NCBI GenBank assembly: GCA_032718475.1
Contig: JAUCBJ010002746.1
Coordinates: forward strand, 1-52,091
DNA length: 52,091 bases
Source: Nemertoderma westbladi
Taxonomy: Eukaryota; Xenacoelomorpha; Nemertodermatida; Nemertodermatidae
Direction: 5' to 3'
Both the position numbers and the translations under genes were made by a program. A model generated the notes under the pieces. The model was not told where the DNA came from, did not search any database, and saw only the letters and a program-made list of their open reading frames with translations. Positions within the stretch are counted from its first letter, which is position 1; every line of letters starts with the position of its first letter. Below, in pieces: positions 1 to 10,367 of this stretch.

Positions 1-143
1 GTCAAAATGTCGAAAGAGCCAAAATGTCGAAAGGGACAAATTGTCGAAAAGTAGAGTCAAATTGTCGAAAAAGTTTTTGGCCATGTCAAAATGTCGAATT
101 TTTTTTCGACAATATGGCGCACCCCTTTCGACAATATGGCGCT
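1..143. repeat. Left terminal motif array of the MULE
   Basis: About five direct copies of a 15-18 bp motif of the form TCAAAATGTCGAAAG start near 1, 20, 37, 56 and 85. They are followed by two copies in the opposite sense (TTCGACAATATGGCGC) near 107 and 127. The same motif recurs in reverse at 2102-2213, so these are the inverted ends. Arrays of this kind are plausible transposase binding sites, which is an inference. Confidence 0.75.
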
Positions 144-308
144 TATCCTTTTTTAGATACTTTTGAATTTTGATACTAAATTGTTGAACCTGAGAAATTG
201 GAAACCTGATAATTGATATGGCTAACGAATTGTGTATAATATCTCAATAGCAATGGGCAATATAGGCCTATAAAGTAAGAGTTATCTTGACTAGCTGACC
301 ATTGGGCA

Positions 309-1616
309 TTACTCCTCTAAAGCCTGGGGTACCAGTCCAATGACCATCAAACAACGCATGTACATCTTACAGTCATTATAATATATGTTATTAGGCCATG
401 CAGCCATGTAGTTTGCGAATCGCCCCATCTCCTCAACCAAGCGTTGGTTCCGTATCTGGATATGTGGAGACTTTGGTTTGGGAACAGCAATAGTATTCGG
501 TTCTAGCAAGGCCTTCATGCGCTGCTGGGAAGTATGTTGATTTAACTGGAAAAATTCCAGGATCTCTCCAAGGCACGGATGGAGGCTGGTGAGCCGGGAA
601 TGAAGCCCATTGTGGAAACCTTCAGCATAGTTGCTGGTCCTAGGGCCGGTATTTCCGAACTGTCCCCATCTGATGAATACATCCTGCCGAAGCCAAAATC
701 CAATACAATATTGTCGAAATTGGAAAACTTTATTGGCTGTTAAAGCGGACAGGTTTGGTAGCTGTTCATTGATCAGAGTATAGGCAACCTGATTGCGATA
801 CCCATCAGGAAGGAATGGTAAAGAACGAATCTCTTTGAACCAATACTTTACAGTTTTACCCTCTGCTGTATCTTCAACACAAACACCTTTGAGGCCAAGG
901 CTGTCTCGCTTCTCGTTTATGGCCTTAGCGAAATGAAAAGCGCAACCTAACACGGTCACCATTGGGAAAACTATATTGCAAGCATTCATTGCTGCAAGTT
1001 CGAAATCGAAAAGCCACTTAGCTGTATTAATTCTGCCACCTTCACCGCAAAGATGATAAATGTTATCTCTTAAAGCAGTAAACATCCTGATGTAGCTTCC
1101 TTCCGACTGTCCCTTCATCAGAGCGTATCCTAAAACATGGGGCTCTCCACCCACCACACCATGCACTGTATACATTTCACCCGGGTTGTGAAATTCGGGA
1201 GGCGTAAACTTAAAGTTCCCATCACAGATGACAACTTCGCAATTATTTAACAAGCGTAGATCATCATCGTCTGCTGAATAGAGAAGTATTTCTTCTCCCT
1301 CAATAATTTCATTGATTAAGAGGAACCGATCAGAACTGGGCTTGGCCACCTTTAACTGATCTGGTATCTTATAAATAGTGACATCTTTAGGAATCTCACG
1401 GTGTCGGTTTCTGCTTAATGACCGGCGTTTTGAGTCGAAGCCGTACCCAGCAGATAGTTTCCCCTTAATTTCGACAGCTACCTGTCCTCCATACTCCTGG
1501 TACTTAATATCGACAGATTGCAGGGCTCTATCGAACGCTTCTATTGGACGCTTCCGGCTGTTTCTAACTTCTGTTGTGATTTCAAACACATGTCGCTTAG
1601 CTTGTACGTTTGCCAC
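309..1616 (-). CDS. MULE-type transposase (435 aa, apparently intact)
   Basis: The predicted protein carries the RNase H-like catalytic core of Mutator-like transposases, which cut and rejoin DNA at the element ends in the nucleus. A putative DDE triad is visible: D132 in the strand VVICDGNFKF, D204 in WLFDFELAAM, and E332 in SNYAEGFHNGLHSR. Between the last two lies C225-x2-H228 (GCAFHF), matching the C/D-x2-H motif known between the second D and the E of MULE enzymes. The ATG at 1616 gives one uninterrupted frame. No FLYWCH or WRKY-like zinc finger is visible at the N-terminus, so the DNA-binding part may be missing, unusual or in an upstream exon. The open frame suggests a young copy. Antisense frames such as 1378-1662 are shadows. 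Confidence 0.82.
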   Translation of the reverse strand: MANVQAKRHVFEITTEVRNSRKRPIEAFDRALQSVDIKYQEYGGQVAVEIKGKLSAGYGFDSKRRSLSRNRHREIPKDVTIYKIPDQLKVAKPSSDRFLLINEIIEGEEILLYSADDDDLRLLNNCEVVICDGNFKFTPPEFHNPGEMYTVHGVVGGEPHVLGYALMKGQSEGSYIRMFTALRDNIYHLCGEGGRINTAKWLFDFELAAMNACNIVFPMVTVLGCAFHFAKAINEKRDSLGLKGVCVEDTAEGKTVKYWFKEIRSLPFLPDGYRNQVAYTLINEQLPNLSALTANKVFQFRQYCIGFWLRQDVFIRWGQFGNTGPRTSNYAEGFHNGLHSRLTSLHPCLGEILEFFQLNQHTSQQRMKALLEPNTIAVPKPKSPHIQIRNQRLVEEMGRFANYMAAWPNNIYYNDCKMYMRCLMVIGLVPQALEE

Positions 1617-2101
1617 TTTGCAATCAACTGTTGGTACACATCCGTGCGGTTTTTTGTTATAGTTTGTCGGGATGGTCCGGATCAGTCTGAATAGTACCGT
1701 TAGTGACCATTATTGTCGCAACACTGGTATTTGGTCCACGCTTAATACACTGCGATCATTTATAGTATATGTTATCTTTATAAGTCTTACTTTGTTGAAA
1801 CTCGAGGACAGTTCCGGGCCATCTCAAACTATTGAATTGTATTACCTTATGTTTCCTAACAGCGGACTCAAAACGAATTTAGCGGGGACATGATTGAACT
1901 CCATAAGGGCTTATGCTATAAACTATTTAATCATAAAATTATGATGTTTATATAACATCTAGTAAACAAGTATTGACTTACTCCAGTGTGGTTTAGTGTA
2001 TTATATTGCACCAAACTGAAAGTACCTACAGGTTTAGTCCCACTCATTCATTCATTAATAGGCCTACAAGTTTAGTCTACAACATTCATTTATTAATTAA
2101 T

Positions 2102-2213
2102 TCTTTCGACAATTTGGCATGCCTCTTTCGATAATTTGACATGGCTGTTCGACAACTTGACTCTTTCGACATTTTGACCTGTTCGACAATTTGACTCTTT
2201 CGACATTTCGACC
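2102..2213. repeat. Right terminal motif array of the MULE
   Basis: Six copies of the motif TTTCGACAATTTGAC and close variants follow one another, separated by 2-5 bases. They are the reverse complement of the direct motifs at 1-100. Together the two arrays delimit the element. Confidence 0.75.
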
Positions 2214-2215
2214 TG

Positions 2216-3007
2216 AAACCTTATTTATGTATCTTTATTGAGGGGAAAATGTGTTGTTGATAAATTTAATATATAACTTTACAATTATTATAACTCTTAC
2301 TCCTACTGTCAAATCGAAACCGAACGAAACTCTTGGAAATGAGTTGAGTTACTAATATATAACAAATTGGACTTACTGATTGATGTGCTGGCCATGGTAT
2401 AAAGCAAACCAACTGGAATATGAAAGTGAAAAGACATGATGGTTGATTGGTCATGTTCAATGAAATTATTGCCAACCGGAAATTAAATTGGGTCGGGTCG
2501 CATGATTGGAAAGCAGTTCATATATTATTGTGTTTGGAGCGCTGAACTAAACTTGTGTTGCAAACTTATATTTGCATAGCTTCTTATTAGGCAAGTTTAA
2601 AGAAAGGTGAATTAGAATCAATGGATATAATATTTAATGAATACTTATTATTAAATTATATTTTCGTGGTACATTAGGGTCATTTTGTATGGAACCACAG
2701 TAAATATTCTTTCTAACTCATGTGATTATGTGACAGCTCTTATTAAAAGATTATAGAATTTATTTAAATATATCCAACAAAATACATTTTAATTTTATGT
2801 TTTAAATCAAGTTAAATAATAAATAAAATATTAATGACTTAAAGTTTCGCGAACGCAACATCTTCAATATAAATAATACAGTAATATACGTCATAATTAT
2901 ATAAATAATAGGTAGGCTAAATGATATGCTACAAATTTCTGGGAAAATCAACAATCAAAAGCAGGGGTATCAGTACATACATAGGTCTAAATACGTAGCA
3001 AAATAAT
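2216..3007. other. AT-rich spacer
   Basis: No coding frame with recognisable content, no tandem array and no promoter-like box was seen. Only short AT-rich low-complexity tracts are present. Confidence 0.6.
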
Positions 3008-3436
3008 ATACAAACTGATAATAATAATATAAAGACAGTATCCACCGGTAATGATATACAAAACTGATAATATAAAGACAGTATCCACCGGTAATGATAT
3101 ACAAAACTGATAATATAAAGACAGCATCCACCGGTAATGATATAAAAAACTGATAATATAAAGACAGTATCCAACGGTAATGATATACAAACTGATAATA
3201 TAAAGACAGTATCCACTGGTAATGATATACAAACTGATAATATAAAGACAGTATCCAACGGTAATGATATAAAAAACTGATAATATATAGACAGTATCCA
3301 CTGGTAATGATATACAAACTGATAATATAAAGACAGTATCCACCGGTAATGATATACAAAACTGATAATATAAAGACAGCATCCACCGGTAATGATATAC
3401 AAACTGATAATATAAATACAGTATCCACCGGTAATT
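3008..3436. repeat. 42-bp minisatellite, left segment (about 10 units)
   Basis: Tandem units read plus-strand as a block containing GATATACAAACTGATAATA followed by AAGACAGTATCCACCGGTAA. Several units carry an extra A (ACAAAACTG), making them 43 bp. The unit is the same as in the array at 6056-7618. The segment ends at 3436 exactly where an (ATT)n tract begins, which is the 3' tail of the LINE on its right. The long minus-strand frames here are produced by a repeat length divisible by three and are not genes. Confidence 0.95.
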
Positions 3437-3676
3437 ATTATTATTATTATTATCGTACAGTGAACAGCAATAAATATTATGCACGTCCGTCGTACAGTCA
3501 GGTAAACCGAGACAAAATAGCACAAACAATAATGTGAAAATTCTAAATACCAAATATTGATTATATTAAATTATATTTAATTTCATGATTAATCAAATTC
3601 GCAACCAAACTTTACAAACTGCACTAATTTATAAATTGCACTATACAGTATAAAACCCCAGTTTAAATATAATTAG

Positions 3677-5204
3677 TCACAAAAAGTTTAATATCTGATC
3701 TGTGTCATCTCTACTGAACCCCAAAATCTCTACTTCATTTCTATGGAAGTCAATTAGCTCCTTAATTAAATTCAATAAACCCGGTGTCCCAGTATTGTAC
3801 CATTTCCTTGATAAGACCTCCTTGCCCGATACATTGAGTAGATTTGACGTATTGCAAAAATTTCCAATGCGACGGAAATTCGCCCCACTAACTGTTCTAC
3901 AATCATTTGCCAGAAATCTGATAAATAGTTTGTTACTTTTGAGAATAGAATGAGCGAACAAAGCAAAACGACTACAGATCATTAACATCAGATGCGGAAA
4001 ATGGCACAAACCCTCCACAATAAAGCAATGGGTGTTGAGAGGGAGGCCACAGACTGTACGAACATGATATTCCAAGACTGGCCCATACGCTGCATTCCAT
4101 CAGCCCAAATATCCCACAGATTGCTTCCGTAGAAACACATTGCATAAATCATCGTTGAATTTCAAATAAACATGATGGAAAAGTAAAGGAGATTTCTTTG
4201 TGTAAACTACGTAATTTTCCAATGAATTGACCTCTCTTATGCTTAAGTCCTCCTCGAAGCAGCAGCACTTAAAGTCCAAAACATTCCCAATGTGCTTAGC
4301 TTTCCTAACCCAAGGCACTTTAACACCCTCAAAAATAACATAACAGCGAGGCTCAGACCATTTTTGGCCTAATGGTATGCACTTTGAATTACTCTTCGCT
4401 GGGTCGCTGTCCCGACTAAACTTGAGATTATATTTCAAAGAGAACTCCTCACATATCGAAATCATAAATTGGAGACCCCCAATTGAAGGGCATAGTAACA
4501 ATAAGTCATCGGCGTATGACAGTATACCTACATATACGAGAAACCTTTCTTTAACAGTTCAAGAAATAATAACACCCAATCCACCATATGTAGTACTAAG
4601 AAACAACCGTATACTGGGGTGGAGAAAAGAGAATAATGTGAAATAACTTCTTTTGCCACCCATGTACAGCTAGTTGTACTTAAACCTTTCTGGAAACCAA
4701 ACTGGAGCTCGTCAATGTTAACTTTTTTGCCTTGTGAAATTAACATAACCCACTCAAATACCTAAATCAATAATGAAGATAACGCTATCGCTCTATAATT
4801 ATTCGACTTACTAATATCACTTAAGTTGTCTTTAACCAATGGCACTAGGGAACACGTTAATAACAATTTCGGAATGAAGCCGTGAAAAAGGAAACTATTT
4901 AACATTGTAGATAAGTGCATGTACAGGGCCCCTCTACATTAATGAGACAGTCCGAGTTGAAGTCAAAGAGGACATCTGAATTCGAATGTTTCAATTTAAG
5001 CAGAGCTGACCTGACAAGTTCCGGTGTGACTATGACTATATCACATTCTAGAATCGAATAACCATCTAATTTATCCTGCAGTTCTCGCTTCAGAACACTA
5101 CTGTCCATTCTAAAGTCCTCCTGGTTATATAGCTTCGCATAAATTGAGGCAAAATTATCTGCTATACCCTTGGAATCATCAATACCGTCGATAGAGCTAC
5201 TTAT
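3677..5204 (-). pseudogene. LINE reverse transcriptase, C-terminal two thirds (broken)
   Basis: Reading on the minus strand, 5219-4899 gives the N-terminal RT region (SSIDGIDDSKGIADNFASIY). A decayed stretch follows. The catalytic YADD box then lies at 4516-4505 (minus strand SYADDLLLLCPSIGG) and leads into 4501-4100. 4075-3677 is the C-terminal region with GLPLNTHC. The frame changes several times and contains stops, so no functional enzyme is encoded. RT would copy the LINE RNA at a nicked target. The reading frame joins across the 5205-5524 insertion to the part at 5525-6055. Confidence 0.7.
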
Positions 5205-5524
5205 ATATATATATTTCAATACACCCCGGGCGGGGTAAATAGGCGGTAAAATGAATTATAAAAACACGCAGTAAAAGGTCGTTCACTTGTAAAATAAATA
5301 TTAAGTATAAAATATTATTATTATTATTTAACTGGAAGATGACTATGAAGCAGCCAGTTGTGACAGCGGTGGGCACATCGCACAGACGAGCACGTGGTAA
5401 CGGTCATCGCAGGGCTCGCCGCAATATTTACAGCAGCAGGTGGATGTGAGTTCGTGGAACGGTGTAGCGGTTGAGCAGACACGGAAGTGAAACCCGTGGG
5501 CGGTTGCCCTCGTAACGGTTGCCT
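5205..5524 (-). mobile_element. 320-bp insertion with 16-bp target duplication
   Basis: The 16-mer CGATAGAGCTACTTAT occurs at 5189-5204 and again at 5525-5540. Removing one copy plus the intervening 320 bp rejoins the LINE frame (GEMISSSI to DGIDDSKG). On the minus strand the insert opens with a short frame ending in a Cys-rich stretch (CKYCGEPCDDRYH, then C-x2-C) and a stop near 5346. An AT-rich 3' part with (AAT)n and a TATA-repeat tail follows. This fits the 3' end of another LINE, heavily 5'-truncated. Confidence 0.75.
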
Positions 5525-6055
5525 CGATAGAGCTACTTATCATTTCACCTTTACGCACCCGCAATTTTTTTATCATACTAAATATATCATTATTATTATT
5601 AAGGTACGCTTCTAAAAATTTATTTCTCATTATTGCATCTCCGGACTTTTTTAAACACCTTACTGCATACTTGTATTGTGCTCTATATGTTCTACGTAAA
5701 TGAAATAAATTGCCATTATTGGCATCCGGTTTACCTGCAGCACACCACATATTATGCCAAAAAATGGCTTCCGTGTTAAAAGGTCTCACGTAATCATTCC
5801 ACCCCAGACACTGTTTATTATTCGACCCATTTGATACCAGTAAGCAATTAACGGCTGCCATATTGAGAGCTTCTAAAACATTAAAACAATAACATTCAAT
5901 GTCGATAGTGTGATTCGTATTGTTACACATAATATTATTACATTGGCTACATTCTAAATTAATATTACTAAGATAATTATTTAGACTATCAATGAAAGCA
6001 ACCTTTTCAGCCTCATTGGCCTTTTGAAAAAAATGTGGTTTCGGCTTATATACAG
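5525..6055 (-). pseudogene. LINE ORF fragment between endonuclease and RT
   Basis: On the minus strand the frame reads from about 6055 (YKPKPHFFQKANEAEKVAF) through a Cys-rich stretch and the pattern GWNDYVRPFN / AIFWHNMW, to IMRNKFLEAYLNNNNDIFSMI. The W-N-D-x-V-x-P and F-W-H-x2-W patterns are typical of the linker between endonuclease and RT in many LINE proteins. The frame is open on its upstream side into the minisatellite only by accident of the repeat length. Truncation of the 5' end removed the endonuclease. Confidence 0.65.
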
Positions 6056-7618
6056 ATATGATATACAAACTGATAATATAAAGACAGTATCCACCGGTAA
6101 TGATATACAAACTGATAATATAAAGACAGTATCCACTGGTAATGATATACAAACTGATAATATAAAGACAGTATCCACCGGTAATGATATACAAACTGAT
6201 AATATAAAGACAGTATCCAACGGTAATGATATACAAACTGATAATATAAAGACAGTATCCACCAGTAATGATATAAAAAACTGATAATATATAGACAGTA
6301 TCCACCGGTAATGATATACAAACTGATAATATAAAGACAGTATCCACCGGTAATGATATACAAACTGATAATATATAGACAGTATCCACCGGTAATGATA
6401 TACAAACTGATAATATAAAGACAGTATCCAACGGTAATGATATACAAACTGATAATATAAAGACAGTATCCACCAGTAATGATATAAAAAACTGATAATA
6501 TATAGACAGTATCCACCGGTAATGATATACAAACTGATAATATAAAGACAGTATCCACCGGTAATGATATACAAACTGATAATATAAAGACAGTATCCAC
6601 CGGTAATGATATACAAACTGATAATATATAGACAGTATCCACCGGTAATGATATACAAACTGATAATATAAAGACAGTATCCAACGGTAATGATATACAA
6701 ACTGATAATATAAAGACAGTATCCACCAGTAATGATATAAAAAACTGATAATATATAGACAGTATCCACCGGTAATGATATACAAACTGATAATATAAAG
6801 ACAGTATCCACCGGTAATGATATACAAACTGATAATATATAGACAGTATCCACCGGTAATGATATACAAACTGATAATATAAAGACAGTATCCAACGGTA
6901 ATGATATACAAACTGATAATATAAAGACAGTATCCACCAGTAATGATATAAAAAACTGATAATATATAGACAGTATCCACCGGTAATGATATACAAACTG
7001 ATAATATAAAGACAGTATCCACCGGTAATGATATACAAACTGATAATATAAAGACAGTATCCACCGGTAATGATATACAAACTGATAATATAAAGACAGT
7101 ATCCAACGGTAATGATATACAAACTGATAATATAAAGACAGTATCCACCAGTAATGATATAAAAAACTGATAATATATAGACAGTATCCACCGGTAATGA
7201 TATACAAACTGATAATATAAAGACAGTATCCACCGGTAATGATATACAAACTGATAATATATAGACAGTATCCACCGGTAATGATATACAAACTGATAAA
7301 ATAAAGACAGTATCCACCGGTAATGATATACAAACTGATAATATATAGACAGTATCCACCGGTAATGATATACAAACTGATAATATAAAGACAGTATCCA
7401 CTGGTAATGATATACAAACTGATATTATAAAGACAGTATCCACCGGTAATGATATACAAACTGATAATATAAAGACAGTATCCACCAGTAATGATATAAA
7501 AAACTGATAATATATAGACAGTATCCACCGGTAATGATATACAAACTGATAATATAAAGACAGTATCAACAGGTAATGATATACAAACTGATAATATAAA
7601 GACAGTATCCACCGGTAA
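6056..7618. repeat. 42-bp minisatellite, right segment (about 37 units) with higher-order structure
   Basis: I counted about 37 units of 42 bp. A distinct 43-bp variant (ATATAAAAAACTG followed by ATATATAGACAG) recurs near 6271, 6483, 6735, 6946, 7159 and 7494. It is mostly preceded by a unit with CCACCAGTAA and, before that, one with CCAACGG. This defines a higher-order repeat of five units (about 211 bp), sometimes six. Because 42 is divisible by three, several frames stay open for hundreds of codons on the minus strand (for example LYIIT/GGYC patterns), and the plus strand gives NDIQTDNIKTVSTG repeats. These are not supported as proteins. Confidence 0.95.
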
Positions 7619-7740
7619 TATGCGATTATCTTTGTTGCTTATCTCAGGTGAACGAAATTGAAATAATGGCGAAATAATACACATAAATTACATTAAATAA
7701 ATCTTAATCAAAGAACTTTAACCTCAATATTTTGTTTATT

Positions 7741-9600
7741 GCTACTAGCTACTAGGATCGGCATGCTGCATTGCAGCTGCATTTTTAAGAATGCTGTGCG
7801 GCTTGTCGACAAAATTGCACCGCCACAACTCCCCATCACACATGACATTTGCTAGATCATCCGCATCTTCAAGGTCAGTGTCCTTTAAGATGCGTCTCAA
7901 GAAAGTCATGGGCTGTCCACCATGCTTATTCACTCCATGAGGCTGCCAAAGTACAAGATTATGCACTGGCTGGTATTCACGGCGAAAGCAATGTCCTGCA
8001 AAGCGGAGGCGATTTTGTTCGAGTGTCAATCTTGGGGGAACCAATGAGACACCTCCAATGTTATATAGAGTCTGGTTGGAGATGTGTGCATTGTACTTGA
8101 CACAATGAACCCGGCGTAGCATTCTAGCAGTTAGAGCCCTGCATGGACTCCCATAGAGGAGTACTGGAACTACTGCCGGGCTCTAATTATTCGGACCTTA
8201 AGTTTCCGATTAATTCTCGGTGACTTCCAAATCCTGGAAAGCCTATACAAGGCTGCCCATGCCTTTCCCTTACGTATTCGAAGGTCCTCACCTGACTTCC
8301 GGATCCATGATCCCAGGTAACAGAAGTCGTCCACATGCTCAAGCATTCCATCCTTTGAGCTTATGCTCATCCGATCAGAGACTTGCTGAGGACTTTCAAA
8401 GTTAACTGTAAAATTTTGGTCTTTCTGGAGTTAATAAAAAGACCAACACTAGAAGCAGCATGTTCTAATGAGCTGAGGAGCCGTTGGGCTCCCTCTAGTG
8501 ATTCTGAGAGTACTCCTAAGTCATCAGCAAAGTCTAGATCAGTTAGGTACTTGGCAGAATTTCCTCGACTTCTGGAGCTAGTAGGTGGAGTTATCATCAC
8601 CCTATCATCATTATGATGATCTAAGGACATGAGTAGAACATAGTCAACCACAATTATGAACAAGAATGGTGCAAGTGTGTCTCCCTGGAGGACGCCCCAT
8701 AACACTTCAAATGGTTCTGTGTCACCGTCAACAGTAGACACAAATGTTGTCGAACCATCGTATACTGATCTGATTGCTGCAATAATTTCATCAGGAATCC
8801 CATATAATGAAAGTATGCTGAACATACGTGAGCGAGAGACTGAATCAAACGCCTTGAAGAAGTCAACAAAGATAACAGCCAGATGCCTATCTTTCTTTTT
8901 TGATAACTCTTAAATTATCCTTCTAAGTGCCAAAATGGGCTCCATGGTCCCACGACCTTTACGGAACCCATTCTGATTTCCACGGAGCAGTCTCTCAATG
9001 GGATCCCTGATGCGATTTAATAGAATTCTATTGTATAGCTTTGCAGCAATCGAGATCAATGAGATTCCCCGAAAAGAACCATAGTGTGTTAGGTTGCCCT
9101 TCTTGGGAACTGGCACCAACTTATTTGTTTTCATTTCTTGTGGGACTCTTGTTGTTCGGTACATGTCTACTATGATGGGATAGATGAGCTTTAAACTCTC
9201 AGGTATTTTAAAGACCTCAGGGGGAACACCATCTACTCTACTGGCACGATTGGTCTTAATGCTCTTTGCAGCAGCCTTCACTTCTGCAAAGGAGATATCG
9301 CCAATGGGAATATCTGGGAGTACAGACTCAGACACTTTTACTTCTATAAAGTTATCAGGCAATACCCAGTCATTATTGAGGAGTTTTTCAAAGTGGGCCT
9401 TCCAACTATTGAGGCGATCGGCTGGTGATTCAGCCTTAACCTTGGTGGTTGGTTGGCTTTTCCGACCAGTAAGCAAGTTGATCGATTTCCATGCCTGGGA
9501 TGATTGCCTGCTGTCGTCAGCATCATTGATGGCATCAACCTGTTGGTTTATTAGCTCCTGTAGATTAACAGGAGCTTGTTTAATGCAGGTCAGGTCCCGT
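7741..9600 (-). mobile_element. RTE-like non-LTR retrotransposon, copy 1
   Basis: This minus-strand LINE ends at about 7741 in a short TAG-type simple tail (minus strand CCTAGTAGCTAGTAGC), as other copies here end in (TAG)n. It begins near 9600, where similarity to the longer copy at 28145-30219 stops. The RT has the FADD form of motif C, and the C-terminal region reads FAGHCFRRE...PVHNLVLWQPHG. RTE-like clade assignment is from this layout and is tentative. Confidence 0.8.
7745..9476 (-). pseudogene. RTE-like RT and C-terminal domain, broken
   Basis: Minus-strand segments in order are as follows. 9476-8910 covers the linker and RT fingers (VDGVPPEVFK, FRGISLISIAAKLYN, NQNGFRKGRGT). 8825-8367 has motif B GVLQGDTLAPF and motif C LDFADDLGVLSE. 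8370-8170 is the thumb region (FCYLGSWIRKSGEDL). 8122-7745 is the C-terminal region. A stop after the RRII segment and frame changes near 8367 and 8170 separate them. The segments are well preserved individually, suggesting recent decay. Confidence 0.78.
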
Positions 9601-9619
9601 TAGCTGCCTTCCTCATTAG

Positions 9620-10360
9620 TATATCGTTCATTCCTAATTATCCCTTGTCTCCTATTCTAGAAAGTCCCCCTCCCCCTCTCCTTATCCGATTTAGTGATAA
9701 GATTCATCGACCAAATAACTTAAAATTAAATAATTATATTTCATCAATTTAAAGCAAAAATGTAAAACGTTCATCAAAAAATTATATATATATTATATCC
9801 ATCTTTAATTTAACGTAGATTAACTTAGGTTTTTAAAGTAGATTAAATCTTATATGTAAAATTAGTAATTTTAAGTATTTTTATTTTGCAATTTTTTTTG
9901 TAAAATAACCTTGCAAATTAATGTACATAGTATGGATTCGTACGAAAATGAATTTTCTGCTAAATTATTTCATTGGCTAAATTAAGCGAATTGATTACTG
10001 ATATTTTATGTACATTAGTAGATGTACAAGAGTGCAGCTTTAATTTTGATTTGAACTGTTTGATTTGAGATATATTATATAATAAAATTTTGAAAATCGC
10101 CAAGAATAAGATAATAAGATAAAATGCATCGGAATTATGTCTTTGTGTTTCAAGAATTTGTAGAAAATAGTACAATTCATGGAATTTCGGCTATATGTGG
10201 AAAGTATAGTTCGCTATTAAGAAGGTAAGAATAGCAGCCATATTATTGATAATGTGAGGTTTTTTCACCAAGATTGGTGATATGTTGTTTAAGAAGAATA
10301 CTAATACTGAATTTGGATATGTTGCTTAAGTAGAATACTACCACTACTACTACTTGGAGT
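9620..10360. other. AT-rich spacer
   Basis: No recognisable gene, tandem array or RNA was found. The 71-codon minus-strand frame at 9960-10175 is AT-rich low complexity without recognisable motifs. Confidence 0.55.
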
Positions 10361-10367
10361 TAGATGG

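Larger units (their letters stand above)
1..2215 (-). mobile_element. Mutator-like (MULE) DNA transposon
   Basis: A transposase gene on the minus strand lies between two arrays of the same short motif in opposite orientation. The left array is at 1-143 and the right one at 2102-2213. The left edge coincides with the window start, so the true end may lie outside. The interior 1620-2100 is AT-rich and holds no second gene that I can see. The family call rests on the transposase. The ends are inferred from the motif arrays, because I could not identify a target site duplication. Confidence 0.75.
3437..6055 (-). mobile_element. 5'-truncated non-LTR retrotransposon inserted in the minisatellite
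   Basis: This minus-strand LINE begins (5' side) at about 6055 directly against the minisatellite and ends in a simple tail at 3437-3452, again directly against it. The array is interrupted within one unit, between the TATCA and TTACCGG parts on the minus strand, so the LINE entered a pre-existing array. The endonuclease region is missing at the 5' end. The body is further interrupted by a 320-bp insertion at 5205-5524. The clade is not assigned; the YADD-type RT and a NTHC-containing C-terminal region are visible. Confidence 0.75.

Noticed and set aside
2929-3553. Overlapping minus-strand frames over the left minisatellite
   Set aside because: Same repeat artefact; no start context or domain.
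5343-7684. Three very long overlapping minus-strand frames (over 500 codons each) of Tyr/Ile/Ser-rich repeats
   Set aside because: They arise from a 42-bp tandem repeat whose length is divisible by three. Several phases are open at once, and one frame simply runs on into LINE sequence.
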